DNA from: Faucicola mancuniensis
Lineage (GTDB): Bacteria > Pseudomonadota > Gammaproteobacteria > Pseudomonadales > Moraxellaceae
DNA: 64,000 nucleotides
Assembly: GCF_046523945.1 (NCBI RefSeq)
Contig: NZ_CP171363.1
Span: 186,001-250,000 of the forward strand
Direction: 5' to 3'
The notes under the pieces are model-generated. The model ran no database searches and was not told where the DNA came from. It worked only from the letters and a program-made list of their open reading frames with translations. A program made the translations under genes and the position numbers. This document shows, piece by piece, positions 1 through 9,650 of this stretch (the first letter of the stretch is position 1; every line of letters starts with the position of its first letter).

Positions 1-2512
1 CAATACCCAAGATTTTTTCACGGTGTTCTGGTGATAACAGACCACTCATGGCGGCTTTCACGTCATCAATCAAGCCATAAATCACGCTATAGTAGCGAAT
101 GTCTAAGCCAGCTTCGTCCGCTTTACGGCGAGCGGCAGCATCAGCACGCACGTTAAAGCCGAGTAGTACTGCTTCGCTTGATTCTGCCAAAACGACATCA
201 GACTCTGAAATTGGACCGACACCTGATGAAATGACTTTGACTTTAACTTCATCGGTTGATAATTCATCTAACGATGATAACAAGGCTTCTAGCGAGCCAC
301 GCACGTCGGTTTTTAAAATCAAATTCACGCTTGGTAATTTGGCATCGTTCATTTGGTCAAATAGATTTTCAAGGCGTGATTTGGCTTGTCGCTCTAGCAC
401 TTTTTCACGTTCACGAACTGCACGATATTCGGCAACTTCTCTTGCACGTTTTTCATCGCTCACGACCATGAACTCACTACCAGCCATTGGTGTGTCTGGC
501 AAGCCTAAAATCTCAACAGGAATTGAAGGACCCGCCGATGTGATTTTTTTGCCGTTTTCGTCTGTCATCGCACGCACACGACCGTAATATTCACCAGCAA
601 GTACCAAGTCGCCTTGATTTAGCGTGCCTTGTTTAACCAGTAAACTGGTTACCGCACCACGACCTTTTTCTAAGCGAGATTCAATCACAACGCCTTGAGC
701 GGCACCGTCTGTAGCGACTTCTAGCTCCATCACTTCGGCTTGCAAATGAATGACTTCAAGCAATTCATCAATACCTTGACCTGTCAAAGCCGAAACTTTA
801 ACAACAGGCGTATCACCTCCCCACTCTTCTGGGACGACTTCTTTGGTGGTTAAATCATTTAACACACGGTCAGGGTCGGCTGTGTCTTTGTCAATCTTGT
901 TAATCGCAACGATAATTGGCGTACCTGCTGCACGAGCATGGTCAATCGCTTCGGCTGTCTGTGGCATCATACCGTCATCTGCAGCGACAACTAGCACGAC
1001 AATATCTGTCGCTTTTGCACCACGAGAACGCATGGCAGTAAAGGCAGCGTGGCCCGGTGTGTCAAGGAACGTAATCACGCCTTGTTCCGTTTGCACATGA
1101 TACGCACCGATATGTTGGGTAATACCACCTGCTTCGCCTGAAGCCACTTTGGTTGAGCGGATTTTGTCAAGTAATGACGTTTTACCATGGTCCACGTGTC
1201 CCATAATGGTAACAACAGGCGGACGAGCTTGCACGTTGCTACTTTTTTCGCCAACCGCTTCACGCAATGAGTCTTCCACTTGCGTTGAGCTAACCAATAC
1301 AGGGTTGTGTCCCATTTCTTCAACAAGCAATACAGCTGTTTCTTGGTCAATGGTTTCGTTTTCACGCACCAACTCGCCCATTTTCATCAACATTTTGACG
1401 ACTTCACGAGCTTTGATTGCCATTTTTTGTGCCAAATCTGACACAACAATGCTCTCACCAATTTCAACATTGTGAACAATTTTTTCTACAGGCTTTTCAA
1501 ATTTGTGTTTGTTGGCGTGCGAAGATTTTAAACCACGTGAGCGGTTTTTGATTTCTTGTTCGTTGTCATCATCACGGCGACGGCGACGATTTTTATTCGC
1601 ATTTGATGACGTGCCACGTTTAATTTCACGGCGTTCTTGCTCAAATGAATCTTCTAACGCCGCACCGACTAAACCTTCAGCTAAAGGTTCATCACGCTCA
1701 CGACGAACGACTGTCGTGTTTTCTGTTTCTTTGTCTGAGTATTTGCTCGCCATTTGACGTATTTGTTCAAGTGTGCGTTTTTGCGCTTCTTCAGCAGCTT
1801 TACGACGGTTTTCCGCTTCAATTTGACGCAGTTTTTCTTCTTGCTCTTCACGAGCTTTGCGTTCAGCACTGCTCTCTTTTTTCGCTGGTTCTTTTTTCAC
1901 CACTTTTTTATCAGTCGCTTTTGCTTTGTCTGACTTTTTGTCAGTTTTAACGACTTCTGATTCAGTAGTTTTGCTCACTTTTTTGACAACGACAGTTGCA
2001 TTGTTACTTTCGTTGTCTTTTTTCACACCACTATTGGCTCGCATTGCTGCCAAAGTCGCTTGTTGGCGAGCTTCAGCTTCTTGTTTGGCTTTTTGTTTTT
2101 CAGCCTGTTCTTTTTCGGCTTGTTCTTTGGCAAGGCGTGTTTTTTCTTGCTCTTTTTTTAACGCTTGTTCTCGTGCTGCCAATTCTTCAGCGATCTTATT
2201 GGTATTCGGCTTTTCAAAGGTTTTTTTCTTACGCACTTCAACATTGACACTTTTGGCTTTGCCTGATGTGCCTGTTACTTTGGCAGTTGATGTGGTTTTA
2301 CTTTTTAAGCTGATACGACTTTTTTGGTTATCACTTTGTGGTTTTTCACCATGTGTCCGCTTTAAAAAACCAATTAGATGTTCTTGCTCTGCGTCGGTTA
2401 CGATGTCATCGTCGCTACGAGCAGACAGACCTGCACTTACCAGTTGTTTTTTTAGGATTTCAACTGATTTTTTGCTCATTTCTGCCAGTTCTTTGACGGT
2501 TTTATCTGCCAT
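1..2512 (-). CDS. infB: Translation initiation factor IF-2 (3' end beyond window)
   Basis: GTPase that places initiator fMet-tRNA on the 30S subunit and promotes 70S joining. The reading frame starts with ATG at 2512 (MADKTVKELAEM) and stays open to the left edge, so about 837 residues are visible and the C-terminus is missing. The N-terminal region has an IF2-N type segment, then a long Lys/Ala/Glu-rich linker (roughly residues 90-330). The G domain carries the P-loop GHVDHGKT near residue 438, at about 1176-1200. The N-terminal part is somewhat longer than in E. coli. It lies 40 bp downstream of nusA in the conserved rimP-nusA-infB order, so it is probably cotranscribed from upstream of rimP. 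Identity is certain. Confidence 0.97.
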   Translation of the reverse strand, partial: MADKTVKELAEMSKKSVEILKKQLVSAGLSARSDDDIVTDAEQEHLIGFLKRTHGEKPQSDNQKSRISLKSKTTSTAKVTGTSGKAKSVNVEVRKKKTFEKPNTNKIAEELAAREQALKKEQEKTRLAKEQAEKEQAEKQKAKQEAEARQQATLAAMRANSGVKKDNESNNATVVVKKVSKTTESEVVKTDKKSDKAKATDKKVVKKEPAKKESSAERKAREEQEEKLRQIEAENRRKAAEEAQKRTLEQIRQMASKYSDKETENTTVVRRERDEPLAEGLVGAALEDSFEQERREIKRGTSSNANKNRRRRRDDDNEQEIKNRSRGLKSSHANKHKFEKPVEKIVHNVEIGESIVVSDLAQKMAIKAREVVKMLMKMGELVRENETIDQETAVLLVEEMGHNPVLVSSTQVEDSLREAVGEKSSNVQARPPVVTIMGHVDHGKTSLLDKIRSTKVASGEAGGITQHIGAYHVQTEQGVITFLDTPGHAAFTAMRSRGAKATDIVVLVVAADDGMMPQTAEAIDHARAAGTPIIVAINKIDKDTADPDRVLNDLTTKEVVPEEWGGDTPVVKVSALTGQGIDELLEVIHLQAEVMELEVATDGAAQGVVIESRLEKGRGAVTSLLVKQGTLNQGDLVLAGEYYGRVRAMTDENGKKITSAGPSIPVEILGLPDTPMAGSEFMVVSDEKRAREVAEYRAVREREKVLERQAKSRLENLFDQMNDAKLPSVNLILKTDVRGSLEALLSSLDELSTDEVKVKVISSGVGPISESDVVLAESSEAVLLGFNVRADAAARRKADEAGLDIRYYSVIYGLIDDVKAAMSGLLSPEHREKILGI

Positions 2513-2552
2513 TCATACACCTTTTTTTATTCATTTAATTTATCTATATTCA

Positions 2553-4034
2553 TTATTCAAACCATGATTCACGTGCTTTCATGATAAGTTCACCTGCGGT
2601 TTTTTCGTCCAAGCCTTCAATGTCTTGAATGTCAAAAATCGCTTGCTCTGCCAAGTCATCTAAGGTAATCACATCACGCTCGGCAAGTTTGTATGCCCAT
2701 GCTTGGGTCATACCTTCAAGGTTGAGTAGCTCTTGGCTTGGTTCTTTCATATTTTGTTGCTTAACCAATTCATCTGCAATGACGGCTTCTTTGGCACGTT
2801 CTTGGATTGCGTCAATCGCATCATCGTCCAAACCTTCAATGTCGTAAAACGTTTCAGCAGGTACATAAGCGACTTCTTCAAGTGTGGTAAAGCCGATGTC
2901 CACAAGGGCTTGAGCCAAGTCTTCATCAACTTCCAAACGATTGTAAAACAAATCTTTATACACTTTGGTTTCAGTTTCTTGGCGTGCGTTGTACTCTTCT
3001 TCTAACATCATATTTAGGCGATAGCCTGTCAATTCTGATGCCAAACGCACATTTTGCCCTGCTGCACCAATCGCTCGTGCCAACTGGTCATTGGCAACAA
3101 AAATAATATCAGCGGTTTTGGTGTCTTCATCCAAAATAATTCTATCCACGTCCGCAGGCTCTAAAGCACTGATGATGTATTGAACTGGGTCGTCCGACCA
3201 GACTACTACGTCAATACGCTCGCCTTCAAGCTCTTGTTGCACCGCTTGAATACGAGTACCACGCATACCGATACACGCACCAACTGGGTCAATACGATGG
3301 TCGTTGGTTTTCACCGAAATTTTGGCACGCATACCCGGTTGGCGAGCGACATCACGAATTTCAATGATTTGCTCGGCAATTTCTGGAATTTCTTTTTGCA
3401 TTAATGCGGTCAGCATTTGTGGCGATGTTCTTGATAAAACAAGCTGAGCACCACGGTTATCACGATTGACTTGCTCCAAAATTGCATTCACACGGGCTTT
3501 GACACGCAATTGCTCTTTTGGCAACATTTTTTCTCTTGGCAAATGGGCCTCTACATTGTCGCCCAAATCAATAATATAGCCATCTCGTGCTGCTTTTTTA
3601 ACTTCGCCTGTAATCATCTCACCAATGCGATGTTCAAACGCATCAGCAATCAATGAACGCTCCGCTTCACGGATTTTTTGAATAATCACTTGTTTGGCTT
3701 GAGTAGCAGCGATACGACCAAATTCAATCGATTCAATTTGTTCTTCTTTGATATCGCCAAGTTGCCATTCATTTTCGTCCAAATCACTCAACGCTAACTG
3801 ACACGCTGGCATTTCGTGGTCTTCGTCCGCCACCACCGTCCAATAACGATAAGTGTCATAATCGCCCGTTTTACGGTCAATGTGTACACGAATCGCAACT
3901 TCAGGCTGTTCGCTATAGACTTTTTTCTTGGTAGAAACGACCAACGCTTGTTCAATCGCTTCAAAAATATCTTCAGGATTTAAGCCCTTTTCATTACTGA
4001 CGGTTTCAACCACCGTTAAAATTTCTCGATTCAT
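2553..4034 (-). CDS. nusA: Transcription termination/antitermination factor NusA
   Basis: RNA polymerase-binding factor that modulates pausing, termination and antitermination. At 493 aa it has the usual gammaproteobacterial length. The order is the N-terminal polymerase-binding domain (MNREILTVVETVSNEKG start), an S1 domain (about residues 135-200, GEMITGEVKKAARDGYIIDL), two KH domains (GACIGMRGTRIQ and ARAIGAAGQNVRLA), then two acidic C-terminal helix-hairpin repeats (DIEGLDDDAID and DIEGLDEKTAGEL). It sits between rimP and infB with short gaps, the standard operon in this class. Confidence 0.98.
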   Translation of the reverse strand: MNREILTVVETVSNEKGLNPEDIFEAIEQALVVSTKKKVYSEQPEVAIRVHIDRKTGDYDTYRYWTVVADEDHEMPACQLALSDLDENEWQLGDIKEEQIESIEFGRIAATQAKQVIIQKIREAERSLIADAFEHRIGEMITGEVKKAARDGYIIDLGDNVEAHLPREKMLPKEQLRVKARVNAILEQVNRDNRGAQLVLSRTSPQMLTALMQKEIPEIAEQIIEIRDVARQPGMRAKISVKTNDHRIDPVGACIGMRGTRIQAVQQELEGERIDVVVWSDDPVQYIISALEPADVDRIILDEDTKTADIIFVANDQLARAIGAAGQNVRLASELTGYRLNMMLEEEYNARQETETKVYKDLFYNRLEVDEDLAQALVDIGFTTLEEVAYVPAETFYDIEGLDDDAIDAIQERAKEAVIADELVKQQNMKEPSQELLNLEGMTQAWAYKLAERDVITLDDLAEQAIFDIQDIEGLDEKTAGELIMKARESWFE

Positions 4035-4091
4035 GTAAACACCTAAAACGCTAACGTTTGTTAAATTTTACTAAAGTATTGGTTAATAATA

Positions 4092-4589
4092 TCAATCAAA
4101 CTGATAAACTAAATTGGCTTTATCAATATTATCCAACATCACAGAAACTGCTTCGTTATTTTCATTGAGTACCAATGTATTGTTATCAATACTCACCAAC
4201 TCGCCTGTTAATTTACGGCGTTTTTGGCTACCTTGTCCGATAGCATGAATCAAACGTACACTAACCGTCTGTCCGATATAATCATGCAATTGCTCAGCCG
4301 AAAAAAACGAACGGTCAAGCCCCGGTGAAGACACCTCAAGCATATACTCACCTGCAATCGGGTCATGCACATCAAGCACGCCACCGACTTGGTGCGTCAC
4401 CGTCGCACAGTCCTCAATGGTAACTTGTTTACCATCGGCTTTATCCTCTGGCAACGCCTCAATATAAATGCGTAATAATGACTTTCGCCCTTGCGGTACA
4501 AACTCAATCCCCCAAAGACTCACATCACAAGCAGTTACCGCAGGTTCAATAATTTGGGTTAGTTCGGCAACTTTAGTTGATAGTTTCAT
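4092..4589 (-). CDS. rimP: Ribosome maturation factor RimP
   Basis: Assembly factor for the 30S subunit, 165 aa, typical length. It begins MKLSTKVAELTQIIEPA; the central LEVSSPGLDRSFFSAEQ block is the family hallmark, followed by the C-terminal Sm-like barrel (SVRLIHAIGQGSQKRRKLTGEL). It is the first gene of rimP-nusA-infB, 57 bp ahead of nusA. A terminator separates it from the upstream initiator tRNA gene, so the operon probably starts from its own promoter in 4590-4685, where I see no convincing -35/-10 pair. Confidence 0.97.
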   Translation of the reverse strand: MKLSTKVAELTQIIEPAVTACDVSLWGIEFVPQGRKSLLRIYIEALPEDKADGKQVTIEDCATVTHQVGGVLDVHDPIAGEYMLEVSSPGLDRSFFSAEQLHDYIGQTVSVRLIHAIGQGSQKRRKLTGELVSIDNNTLVLNENNEAVSVMLDNIDKANLVYQFD

Positions 4590-4687
4590 ATTATCCTTAA
4601 TCTATAAATCAATGGTTAAAAATCATCATTCACAACAAACTTGCGTACTAATTTAACAAAAAATGATGAAATTTAAAACCTATAGAT

Positions 4688-4719
4688 ACAAAAAAACCCA
4701 CAAATTAATTAGTGGGTTT
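4688..4719 (-). terminator. Terminator of tRNA-fMet
   Basis: The perfect 8-bp inverted repeat AAACCCAC (4694-4701) / GTGGGTTT (4712-4719) has a T-run on the minus strand immediately after it (4688-4693). It lies between the initiator tRNA and rimP. Confidence 0.8.
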
Positions 4720-4785
4720 AAATCAAAATAAGATGATTTAAATAGTTTTTGTCAAAAAATGACACTAACAAAACTACTAAATAAT

Positions 4786-4862
<77 letters not shown>

Positions 4863-4878
4863 ACAACTTAGGTAAATT

Positions 4879-4907
4879 ATTATATGGATTTTTAATACCA
4901 TTGTCAA
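4879..4907 (-). promoter_or_regulatory. Sigma-70 promoter of tRNA-fMet
   Basis: Consensus -35 TTGACA (4907-4902) and -10 TATAAT (4884-4879) on the minus strand, spacer 17 bp. The expected start is about 10 bp before the tRNA. Confidence 0.85.
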
Positions 4908-4959
4908 ATACTTTTTTAAAATATTTGCAAAAAACTTGGATTTATTTCAAATTAAGCTT

Positions 4960-6012
4960 TTAAGCAAAAAATTGTTGATTAATTTTTTGTTGCAACGCTT
5001 GCCAATTTTCGTGAAGGTTTGCCGTTTGGCTTAAATCATTTTGCCAAGCATGAAAATCTGCTTTCATGTTTGCCAATCGCTGACTGCTTTTTTCATTACA
5101 AAGTTCTGGATTTTTTTGCAATTTTTCCAACGCAATCAATGCCGAATCCCTGTCATTACATACCAAGCCCATATCACAGCCTGCCGTCAAAGCCGATTTG
5201 ATACGCTCGCCTGCATCACCTGCGACATGGGCGGCTTTCATCGATAAATCATCAGAAAATAACACGCCATCAAAACCTAACTTTTGTCTAATAATTTGTT
5301 GAATCCAAATCGGTGAAAATCCCGCAGGTTTATCATCAACTTTATTAAAAATGACATGGGCGGGCATCAACGCATCAAGCAAGGTAAAATTTTTGATAAA
5401 AGGTTGCATATCATATTGATAAATCTCGTCAAAAGTCCGCTCATCAACCGCATCGGCAACGTGCGAGTCAGGGGCGACTGAGCCATGCCCTGGAAAATGC
5501 TTACCTGTGGTCGCCATGCCTGCTGATTTCATGCCACGCATAAATTCTGCCGACAACGCCGTAATCGCCGTTGGGTGCTGATGAAACGCCCTATCGCCAA
5601 TCACCGCACTCACGCCATTCACGTCTAGCACAGGGGCAAAGCTAAAATCCACGCCCACCGCCAACACTTCGCTTGCCATGACGTAACCACAGGCAAAAGC
5701 CAACTCAAGTGCAAAAATCGGCTCACACTCAAACACTTCGCCAAGTTTGCCCATTGGCGGTAGTGGCGAAAAGCCTTGCCGAAAGCGAGCGACACGACCG
5801 CCTTCTTGGTCTACGGCAATCAAAATGTTCGGTTTAACCGCTCGGATACTGTCGGTAAGTTCTCGCACTTGCTGTGGTGTGGCGACATTACGAGCGAATA
5901 GGATAACGCCACCGACTTGGGGCTGTTTGATAAGTTCTTGGTCGGCTTGTGTGAGTTCTGTGCCTGCTACGTCAAGCATTAATTGACCGATTTTTGTTGA
6001 ATTATTTTTCAT
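4960..6012 (-). CDS. nagZ: Beta-N-acetylhexosaminidase NagZ
   Basis: Glycoside hydrolase family 3 enzyme that removes GlcNAc from anhydromuropeptides in the cytoplasm during cell-wall recycling. It is 350 aa with no signal peptide. The substrate/catalytic loop KHFPGHG is at residues 171-177, followed by the conserved DSHV segment. VDQEGGRVARF (about residues 67-77) is also diagnostic. AGGA lies 6 nt before the start ATG. It is the nearest downstream gene to queF (30 bp), perhaps one transcript. In relatives its products induce chromosomal AmpC; no ampC is in this window. Confidence 0.96.
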   Translation of the reverse strand: MKNNSTKIGQLMLDVAGTELTQADQELIKQPQVGGVILFARNVATPQQVRELTDSIRAVKPNILIAVDQEGGRVARFRQGFSPLPPMGKLGEVFECEPIFALELAFACGYVMASEVLAVGVDFSFAPVLDVNGVSAVIGDRAFHQHPTAITALSAEFMRGMKSAGMATTGKHFPGHGSVAPDSHVADAVDERTFDEIYQYDMQPFIKNFTLLDALMPAHVIFNKVDDKPAGFSPIWIQQIIRQKLGFDGVLFSDDLSMKAAHVAGDAGERIKSALTAGCDMGLVCNDRDSALIALEKLQKNPELCNEKSSQRLANMKADFHAWQNDLSQTANLHENWQALQQKINQQFFA

Positions 6013-6042
6013 TTTTTATCCTAATATTTTTATTATTACAAA

Positions 6043-6897
6043 TCATTGGCGGTTTAATCGTGTTGGGCTTGGCAAAAGCGATAAATCACTGACACGACAC
6101 GGATTAATATCAATGCCACCACGTCTAGTGTACCACGCTCGCACCATCAGACTTTTTGGGGTAAATTTTTCGGTCAAATCACTAAAAATCTGCTCCACGC
6201 ATTGCTCGTGAAAGCCGTTATGCTGACGGAAAGTCAAAATATACTCAAGCAAACCTGCTGTATCAATTGGCTGACTGTCAATGGCAATCTCAAGCGTTCC
6301 CCAATCTGGCTGATTGGTAACTGGGCAATTTGAGCGAAGTAGGTGCGAATGAAACACTTGTAATTTAGTTTCGCCATTTTCGTTTAACAACGCTAAACTT
6401 GCGTTATTCACATCATCAACAATCGCAATTTTTTTATTAGAATTATCTAACGCATTATCAATACAAATGCCGTTCGGCTCGGCAAGTGGCAAGCTGTTCG
6501 CATTTTTAACATCAAAAATCGCCATTTTTACATTGGCTTTTAAGCAATTTGACAAATCGGTTTCTATCGTTTTTTGCAAATCTTGCACGCTGTCAAATTC
6601 GGTAAAATTTAGGCTGTTAAAATACAGCTTTAACGACTTTGATTCCACGATAAATAAAGAAGTCGCAGGAATGGTAAGGCGTGCCATTGCCACTTGTGAA
6701 ATGCCGTTTTTATTGAGCCACGAGAGTTCAAAAACGTGCCAAAAGTCTGTGCCAAGACTTAATTTTTCATTTGATAGGCTAAGTTTATCTCGCCCCAACG
6801 CTCGTGGAATAGGGTATAAAATCTCTGGGCTGTAGGTTTTTGGGTAAGTGGTGGATTGCCCCAAAATACTATTTTCAGGTGTGTGAATTGTATTCAT
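6043..6897 (-). CDS. queF: NADPH-dependent 7-cyano-7-deazaguanine reductase QueF
   Basis: Reduces preQ0 to preQ1 in queuosine biosynthesis. At 284 aa it is the long bimodular form found in gammaproteobacteria. The QueF motif VESKSLKLYFNS is at about residues 83-94, and the nucleophilic cysteine lies in RSNCPVTNQPDWG (Cys191). AGGA precedes the ATG by about 8 nt. RDD-queF-nagZ run in the same direction with gaps of 11 and 30 bp. A second queuosine enzyme, QueG, is at 20.6-21.7 kb. Confidence 0.96.
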   Translation of the reverse strand: MNTIHTPENSILGQSTTYPKTYSPEILYPIPRALGRDKLSLSNEKLSLGTDFWHVFELSWLNKNGISQVAMARLTIPATSLFIVESKSLKLYFNSLNFTEFDSVQDLQKTIETDLSNCLKANVKMAIFDVKNANSLPLAEPNGICIDNALDNSNKKIAIVDDVNNASLALLNENGETKLQVFHSHLLRSNCPVTNQPDWGTLEIAIDSQPIDTAGLLEYILTFRQHNGFHEQCVEQIFSDLTEKFTPKSLMVRAWYTRRGGIDINPCRVSDLSLLPSPTRLNRQ

Positions 6898-6908
6898 GAA
6901 AATTCCTA

Positions 6909-7532
6909 TTATTTTTTACGAAAAGACGCAAACAAGCCTTCATGCTCAATTTTTGGCATTTTTAGCGTAACCGTATCCGACAGCATATCATGCACCGCAA
7001 TGCCCTGCTTGTTCACCCACGCAAACCAATAATTAAACAAAAACCCCACAAAACCGCTAAATAACACCGCCCCACGACTACCATGCAACACACTGCCCAA
7101 AATCGCACACACCGTAGGCAACAGACACGCCGACAACACTCTCTTGACAACCTGTCCCCAGCTTAACAACGAACCATCACGATGAATCGTCTTTAAACGC
7201 CACGTCTGCATACCAAGCGTCTGACCAGATTTTCGCAAAAACACACCATAAAAACCAATCAAAGTCAAAACAAAAGACGGCGTTAAAACCAAATGCTGAT
7301 ACCATTTTGGCAATTCGGTCGCTTGCTGTGAAGTCGTACCAATAGGCAACAACAAATGCGTGCCAAGCACCACCAACAACATGGTAATAAAAAACAACAA
7401 CGCCAAAATTAACATACCATCATACAACATAGCGACCAGTCTAAGGCTAGGTTTTGCGACCATAGGTTGTTCATTGGCGATTTTGGGCTGATAATCGGTG
7501 GTGGATTTGGTTTTTTTGGTGGATTTTGTCAT
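6909..7532 (-). CDS. RDD family inner-membrane protein
   Basis: 207-aa integral membrane protein of unknown role. A polar Lys/Thr-rich N-terminus (about 25 residues) is followed by the RDD motif region (SLRLVAMLYDGMLILALLFF) and hydrophobic segments near residues 32-60, 85-105 and 150-170. GMQTWRLKTIHRDG is the usual second family block. The start lacks a strong ribosome site, so the N-terminus could be shorter. Substrate and function are unknown; ion-transport roles are known for only a few family members. Confidence 0.85.
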   Translation of the reverse strand: MTKSTKKTKSTTDYQPKIANEQPMVAKPSLRLVAMLYDGMLILALLFFITMLLVVLGTHLLLPIGTTSQQATELPKWYQHLVLTPSFVLTLIGFYGVFLRKSGQTLGMQTWRLKTIHRDGSLLSWGQVVKRVLSACLLPTVCAILGSVLHGSRGAVLFSGFVGFLFNYWFAWVNKQGIAVHDMLSDTVTLKMPKIEHEGLFASFRKK

Positions 7533-7661
7533 GCGATTGATATTGGATAAACAAAGAAAGGAGAATTTTAACGCAAAAACGCAAAAAGCTAAACCTTTAT
7601 TTTTGATTGGGTGATGAAAATATTTTGGGTTAGGTTATACAAAACAACCAAATTTTAGGCA

Positions 7662-7692
7662 TAAAAAAATCGCCTAAACATGGTTTGGCGAT
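7662..7692 (-). terminator. Terminator of tRNA-Arg
   Basis: Stem ATCGCC (7669-7674) / GGCGAT (7687-7692), extended by AAAC/GTTT-like pairing in the arm, with seven T on the minus strand after it. Confidence 0.75.
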
Positions 7693-7706
7693 AATTTTTG
7701 TTTTAG

Positions 7707-7783
7707 TGGCGCGCCCGGAGAGATTCGAACTCCCGACCCTCAAGTTCGTAGCCTGATGCTCTATCCAACTGAGCTACGGGCGC
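7707..7783 (-). tRNA. tRNA-Arg (ACG)
   Basis: 77-nt cloverleaf with encoded CCA. The acceptor GCGCCCG pairs with CGGGCGC, the anticodon loop is CTACGAA with anticodon ACG, and GTTCGAA is in the T loop. It reads CGN codons after adenosine-to-inosine editing at position 34. Confidence 0.97.
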
Positions 7784-7836
7784 TTTACTAAAAGTAACTT
7801 TAAAATCATTTTTTATATCGTTTTAAAGTGAGGCGT

Positions 7837-7865
7837 ATTATAAAGATGTTTTTTTATATTGTCAA
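7837..7865 (-). promoter_or_regulatory. Sigma-70 promoter of tRNA-Arg
   Basis: Minus-strand TTGACA (7865-7860) and TATAAT (7842-7837) with a 17-bp spacer, both perfect consensus. Confidence 0.85.
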
Positions 7866-7916
7866 GCATTTTTATTATTTTTTTTAAAAAATTTTTAAAA
7901 CACTTAAAATAAAAAA

Positions 7917-8006
7917 TGGCGGTGACGGAGGGATTCGAACCCTCGATACAGTTTCCCGTATGCAGCCTTAGCAGGGCTGTGGTTTCAGCCACTCACCCAC
8001 GTCACC
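7917..8006 (-). tRNA. tRNA-Ser (GCT)
   Basis: 90-nt class II tRNA with encoded CCA. The acceptor GGTGACG pairs with CGTCACC, anticodon stem CAGCC/GGCTG encloses CTGCTAA (anticodon GCT), and a long variable arm (ATACGGGAAACTGTAT) is typical of serine tRNAs. Confidence 0.97.
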
Positions 8007-8054
8007 AAGCATTTTATAATACGAACGATTTATTTCAAATCGTTGTGGGACGGC

Positions 8055-8082
8055 ATTATAGCAGAGTTGCACAAAAAAGCAA
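8055..8082 (-). promoter_or_regulatory. Promoter of tRNA-Ser
   Basis: Minus-strand TTGCTT (8082-8077) and TATAAT (8060-8055), 16-bp spacer. An AACGATTT/AAATCGTT hairpin follows in the leader (about 8027-8043). Confidence 0.7.
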
Positions 8083-8158
8083 GACTTTTTTTAAAATTTA
8101 TGCAAAAATATCCTTGTTATTTTTCATTAACCCATTTTGAACAAACAAGGATAAAAAA

Positions 8159-8962
8159 ATGCGACCAACTGTTTTATGTTTTTCTGGGCTTGACCCTTCT
8201 GGTGGTGCAGGTTTGCAAGCGGATATTGAGGCGATTGGGCAGGCAGGTGCATTTGCCAGTGTTGCTTGTACAGCGATTACGGTGCAAAGCTCGCAACAAG
8301 TTTTTGGTTTTGAGGCGTGTTCAGCAGATTTGGTTAAAGCACAAGCGATGGCGGTGTTAAATGATTTGCCTGTGAAAGCGATAAAATCAGGTATGCTTGG
8401 CACGACCGATAATATTGAGATGTTAAGTGCGTTGTTTGCCGATGGCATGATTGCAAAAGGCACGCCGTATGTGCTTGACCCTGTGTTGGTGGCAAATAGT
8501 GGTGGTTCGCTGGGCGACAAGGCGACTTTGGTCGGTGCGTTTACTAAATTATTGCCTTATGCCAGTATCGTTACGCCAAATAGTCATGAATTGCGGGATT
8601 TGACAGGGATTGATGACTTGCATTTGGGGGCAAAACAGCTTTGTCAACAAGGGGCAAAAGCAGTTTTGGTAAAAACATCGCACGACAGCCAAGCACAAGG
8701 CATTGAGCAGTTTTTATATGTGAATGATGACAATAATGTTCGCCTAAGTTATACGGCGATTTTGCCAAGATTAACAGGGGAATATCACGGTTCGGGTTGT
8801 AGTTTGGCAAGTTTTATCGCTGGACGATTGGCATTGGGCAACAGCTTGCCTCAAGCGGTGCAGATGGCAGATATTTGGATAAATCAGGTGTTAAAAGTGG
8901 CGGATATCCCCCACCCTAACAACCCAACTGCTCAAAAAATTCCAAAACGCTTCTTTTATTAA
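8159..8962 (+). CDS. thiD: Hydroxymethylpyrimidine/phosphomethylpyrimidine kinase ThiD
   Basis: Phosphorylates HMP and then HMP-P to HMP-PP for thiamine synthesis. The protein is 267 aa, of the ribokinase-like fold. The N-terminal FSGLDPSGGAGLQADI block is at residues 8-23, and the C-terminal anion-hole/catalytic motif GSGCSLASFI lies near residues 213-222. ACAAGGA lies upstream of the ATG. It is a lone plus-strand gene facing yggT with only 12 bp between stops; no other thi gene is nearby. Confidence 0.95.
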   Translation: MRPTVLCFSGLDPSGGAGLQADIEAIGQAGAFASVACTAITVQSSQQVFGFEACSADLVKAQAMAVLNDLPVKAIKSGMLGTTDNIEMLSALFADGMIAKGTPYVLDPVLVANSGGSLGDKATLVGAFTKLLPYASIVTPNSHELRDLTGIDDLHLGAKQLCQQGAKAVLVKTSHDSQAQGIEQFLYVNDDNNVRLSYTAILPRLTGEYHGSGCSLASFIAGRLALGNSLPQAVQMADIWINQVLKVADIPHPNNPTAQKIPKRFFY

Positions 8963-8974
8963 TTTTTTAAAAAA

Positions 8975-9607
8975 TTACAATTTTATCAAATAGATACCCA
9001 ACGTTTGGATAATGGTTTCTAATAAAATAATTAAGAAAAACCCAATCATCGGTGCTAAGTCAAACATACCCACTGGCGGAATGATTTTGCGAAAAGGTGC
9101 GATGATGGGTTCGCTTAAGTTGCCTAACAATGCCAACGCTGGGTGCAATTTGTCGCTAAAAAATACAATCCAACTGATAACAAATGATGCCATGATAAGC
9201 AGTTGGCTTAGGCGTAAAAAGTCCAAAACCAGCGTAATTCCTGCCACAAAAAACAACATATAAGGCGAAAAATAGCGGTTTAAATAGTCAATCATCGCCA
9301 TGTTGTATTCGGTGCTGTTAAAAAATCCGATATATTGGCTATCAATTTTCATGATGTCCAACACGCCCCAAATAAAAATCAAACGGAGCAAAAACAACAA
9401 CGCCACCGCCGACAAACTCACCCTACCACCGCCAACGGTCGGAAAAATGCGAGCAAACACATCAACAACTTGGGTGAGCTGATACAAAAAAGTGACTTGC
9501 GGTTCTTTACGTTCTATGCCTGTAAACTGCACCATAAAACGCAAAAAAATCAACAACATCGCACAGCCAACGACAATATCAAAAATACCTGAAATGATAG
9601 GTGTCAT
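8975..9607 (-). CDS. yggT: YggT family membrane protein
   Basis: 210-aa inner-membrane protein with two copies of the YGGT domain, each about 80 residues with two hydrophobic helices. The second copy contains LHPALALLGNLSEPIIAPFR and IIPPVGMFDLAPM, the family signature. Function is poorly defined; in other bacteria it is linked to osmotic or cation stress. It is downstream of proC with a 43-bp gap, a very common pairing. Confidence 0.9.
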   Translation of the reverse strand: MTPIISGIFDIVVGCAMLLIFLRFMVQFTGIERKEPQVTFLYQLTQVVDVFARIFPTVGGGRVSLSAVALLFLLRLIFIWGVLDIMKIDSQYIGFFNSTEYNMAMIDYLNRYFSPYMLFFVAGITLVLDFLRLSQLLIMASFVISWIVFFSDKLHPALALLGNLSEPIIAPFRKIIPPVGMFDLAPMIGFFLIILLETIIQTLGIYLIKL

Positions 9608-9650
9608 GCAGTTATTTTACCTTTTTTATTTATTATGAATAAATTATCAA

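Noticed and set aside
8098..8520. Minus-strand frame inside thiD
   Set aside because: Antisense shadow of a strongly conserved gene, with no own signals.
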